A DNA stretch of 23,274 bases from JBGSMF01 sp964651475. Its GTDB lineage: Bacteria; Chloroflexota; Anaerolineae; Fen-1058. The DNA lies in contig CAZYXV010000051.1 in the NCBI GenBank assembly GCA_964651475.1, forward strand, positions 1 to 23,274, written 5' to 3'. Below the pieces are notes generated by a model. The model did not search any database, was not told the DNA's origin, and saw only the letters and a list, made by a program, of their open reading frames with translations. Below are positions 21,927 to 23,274 of this stretch, one piece after another (positions within the stretch are counted from its first letter, which is position 1; each line of letters opens with the position of its first letter). The position numbers and the translations under genes were made by a program.

Positions 21927-22217
21927 CTATGCAGCTTCCTTTTCATGCTCCAAATTACTAATGACTTGAATGTATTTTGCTCTCTTGCTGCCAGCGCTTA
22001 CAGACATGCAAATCGCCAGGGCTTCTGCAATTTCCTCTTGGGTTGCGCCAGCCCTGACAGCTTCTTTGTAATGAGAATTAATGCATGGTACGCAGTCCGC
22101 CATTACGGAACACGACAATGCAATTAATTCCTTTGTCTTTTTATCCAGCACATTGGCTGCATATACCTTGTCCGCAAACTTGTTATAAAGCTCGTTTACG
22201 TCTTTTAGCAGAAACAT
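21927..22217 (-). CDS. AhpD/carboxymuconolactone-decarboxylase-like protein
   Basis: I start at ATG 22215-22217 (96 residues), since GGGAG lies about 9 nt upstream; a longer frame to 22292 would overlap the end of the DUF2283 remnant. The protein has the AhpD-like helical core with the redox motif Cys42-V-P-Cys45 and His49 (CVPCINSHYKEA), an upstream Glu30 (KTKELIALSCSV), and GATQEEIAEALAICMSV. In studied AhpD proteins this Cys pair and His relay protons and electrons in peroxide reduction, so a peroxidase or disulfide-reductase role is plausible. Carboxymuconolactone decarboxylases proper lack the CxxC. No AhpC partner is nearby. The gene has its own ribosome site and is AT-richer than the operon to its left. 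Confidence 0.85.
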   Translation of the reverse strand: MFLLKDVNELYNKFADKVYAANVLDKKTKELIALSCSVMADCVPCINSHYKEAVRAGATQEEIAEALAICMSVSAGSKRAKYIQVISNLEHEKEAA

Positions 22218-22288
22218 GGTTTTTGTCTCCCAAGATAATCGTTCCTGTATCGGGCGCAATGTGGCGGCGGCAATCAGCCTTTCACCAA

Positions 22289-22524
22289 TCAATAAGCAGA
22301 CGGAATCTCAGGCATACGCAACACCCGTGCCTGCACAGATTCCAGGATCGAATCCCGAATAAAATGACTGGCCTCCAAGATTTCAATGCCAATCATTTCT
22401 CCTTGGGCGTTCAACTCAACCGTGATGTTCGGACCGAGCTCTACACTCCTGCCTCTGGTTCATCCGAAAGGGCTAGGTGCAAAACATCTTCTTTTTCAAA
22501 ATATAGCATGCGGGTCTTACTCAT
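22289..22524 (-). pseudogene. Frameshifted DUF2283-type gene
   Basis: From ATG 22522-22524, with AGGGAAG 7 nt upstream, the frame reads MSKTRMLYFEKEDVLHLALS then DEPEAGV and stops at TAG (22441-22443). Moving one frame at that point continues smoothly: VELGPNITVELNAQGEMIG, IEILEASHFIRDSILESVQA, ending IPSAY and TGA at 22289-22291. The joined product resembles DUF2283 proteins (YDPEADALYIRLSD... GxVVGIEIL pattern), small proteins often found in toxin-antitoxin-like or mobile settings. The total span of 236 nt is one short of a multiple of three, so a single lost base explains it. It could be a true mutation, a sequencing error or, less likely, programmed frameshifting. Confidence 0.7.
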
Positions 22525-22740
22525 AGATAAACTTCCCTGTCCGAAGGTGGAAGTTGAAGGGTGTTCTCTATACTTGTCTCGCTGATTGTGCGTGAAGGCA
22601 GCCTAACGTCGCGGTTCACCCGCCGCCGAGGGTGCGATGAATAAATGGTGCGGTCACCACAAACGGCGATGACAACGCGAAAGTGGCTCTTGAATACAGT
22701 CCCTATGGGCAGTCGGGCGCAACTGCCGATTATGTCTCTT

Positions 22741-23250
22741 CTAGTCAATATCCTTGGCCTCGAGCTGCTTCAAAAGAGTATCAATCTGCGCTGCGAGTTC
22801 GATCTTCTGAAAAGACAGTTTCCTCTCTTCATCAAAGTTGGCGTAAACGTCCATAATGTCGTCACCAAAATGGAAAGTGATCCTTGGTTGATCTGCTCTC
22901 AATCCATGCCGTCGTGATCTTGAGACAATAAATGAATACACAGATTGTCCGGCCCGGAGTGTTCTGTCATGTCCCTTCTTGCGCATTTGGGCTATCATTT
23001 CAAGAACTTGAGAACCGAATGAGACATTGACCGTCTCACTGTAAAACCGTTCAATGGAATCCCAGCTCAGAAGGAATTCGCCCTCTATCCCTCGCCCTTC
23101 CTCGTAGTATTGGGCAAGTTGTCCAATGTCAATCCACGGGAATTCCTTTTCCAAATCTGAGGGCATAGCGTAGTCACAAAGCCATCGTTTCAGAACCAAT
23201 GCTAGTTGTTCAAGTTGCCTAGTTGCTAACCGACAGCGCATGCGTGACAT
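22741..23250 (-). CDS. Unrecognised protein, possibly 141-169 residues
   Basis: I do not recognise this protein. The frame encodes up to 169 residues from ATG 23248-23250. The first codons (MSRMRCRL) lie in a 21-bp direct repeat and the next in a GTTGC-type short repeat, and there is no Shine-Dalgarno sequence. The true start may be the ATG at 23164-23166 (141 residues, MPSDLEKEFPWIDIG). The body is soluble and charged, with FPWIDIGQLAQYYEEGRGIE, LLSWDSIERFYSE, a basic stretch SRSRRHGLRADQPRIT, and a carboxyl helix that may be a coiled coil (ERKLSFQKIELAAQIDTLLK). No membrane span or signal peptide is seen. It is co-oriented with the DUF2283 remnant, 216 nt away. Confidence 0.55.
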   Translation of the reverse strand: MSRMRCRLATRQLEQLALVLKRWLCDYAMPSDLEKEFPWIDIGQLAQYYEEGRGIEGEFLLSWDSIERFYSETVNVSFGSQVLEMIAQMRKKGHDRTLRAGQSVYSFIVSRSRRHGLRADQPRITFHFGDDIMDVYANFDEERKLSFQKIELAAQIDTLLKQLEAKDID

Positions 23251-23274
23251 TTTACCGACAGCGCATGCATGACA
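23229..23274. repeat. 21-bp direct repeat at the window end
   Basis: Two copies, 23229-23249 and 23254-23274, differ at one base (GCATGCGTGACA against GCATGCATGACA) and are spaced 25 nt start to start. The second copy ends exactly at the last base of the window. On the minus strand the edge begins TGTCATGCATGCGCTG. Tandem short repeats near a TG...CA terminus occur in some insertion sequence families (IS21-like), but no transposase is visible. Confidence 0.6.

Noticed and set aside
22601..22607. GCCTAAC as part of an integron attC site
   Set aside because: It fits the RYYYAAC half-site, but no partner GTTRRRY sequence at a suitable distance and no integrase were found; a seven-base match alone is weak.
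22521..22748. 75-codon minus strand frame upstream of the DUF2283 remnant
   Set aside because: It overlaps the DUF2283 start in another frame, has no ribosome site, includes the attC-like words and resembles no family I know.

Overview
The window looks like chromosomal DNA of a Chloroflexota bacterium, probably Anaerolineae-like and perhaps a metagenome contig. Reasons: secreted proteins ending in an [FY]LPLVL tail, a secreted repeat protein with the YQGQL...PYALYA amino-terminal domain common in that phylum, moderately high GC, and gene gaps filled with short-period (7-9 nt) repeats. The taxonomic call rests on protein style, not on a marker gene.

Left part (1-10.1 kb, + strand): four exported proteins. 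They are a 775-residue beta-repeat protein with 34 consecutive ten-codon units, a small FLPLVL-tailed protein 18 nt behind it, a lipoprotein with a nucleoside-hydrolase domain, and a giant 1772-residue surface protein whose gingipain-like (C25) peptidase domain is interrupted by a six-blade propeller. The lipoprotein gene lies between two fragments that read like the two halves of one older small gene, which suggests it was inserted there. An NTF2/SnoaL-like gene follows (10.26-10.63 kb) with a clear promoter; a perfect 17-bp inverted repeat brackets it.

Middle and right part (10.9-21.9 kb, - strand): twelve co-oriented housekeeping genes read right to left. The order is M42 aminopeptidase, atpA, atpG, atpD, atpC (F1 alpha, gamma, beta, epsilon), mreB, fabG, an Asp23-family gene, nusB, a TatA/TatB gene, tatC, and a cyclic-2,3-diphosphoglycerate-synthetase-like P-loop gene. 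A good sigma70-type promoter lies before the M42 gene. Most gaps are under 85 nt and tatB/tatC overlap by 4 nt, so much of the block could be one transcription unit. The delta subunit and all Fo genes are absent, so the ATP synthase locus is split. Four gaps carry tandem heptanucleotide arrays and a fifth an octanucleotide array; two run into the ends of atpA and atpG.

Right end (21.9-23.27 kb, - strand): an AhpD/carboxymuconolactone-decarboxylase-like gene, a frameshifted DUF2283-type gene, and an unrecognised 169-codon reading frame. The window stops exactly at the end of a 21-bp direct repeat, possibly a mobile-element end or a repeat-caused assembly break.

I see no tRNA, rRNA, CRISPR array, complete insertion sequence or recognisable defence system. 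The least ordinary items are the propeller-in-peptidase architecture, the indel-free ten-residue repeat, the split-gene scar around the lipoprotein, and the heptad arrays in the ATP synthase operon.
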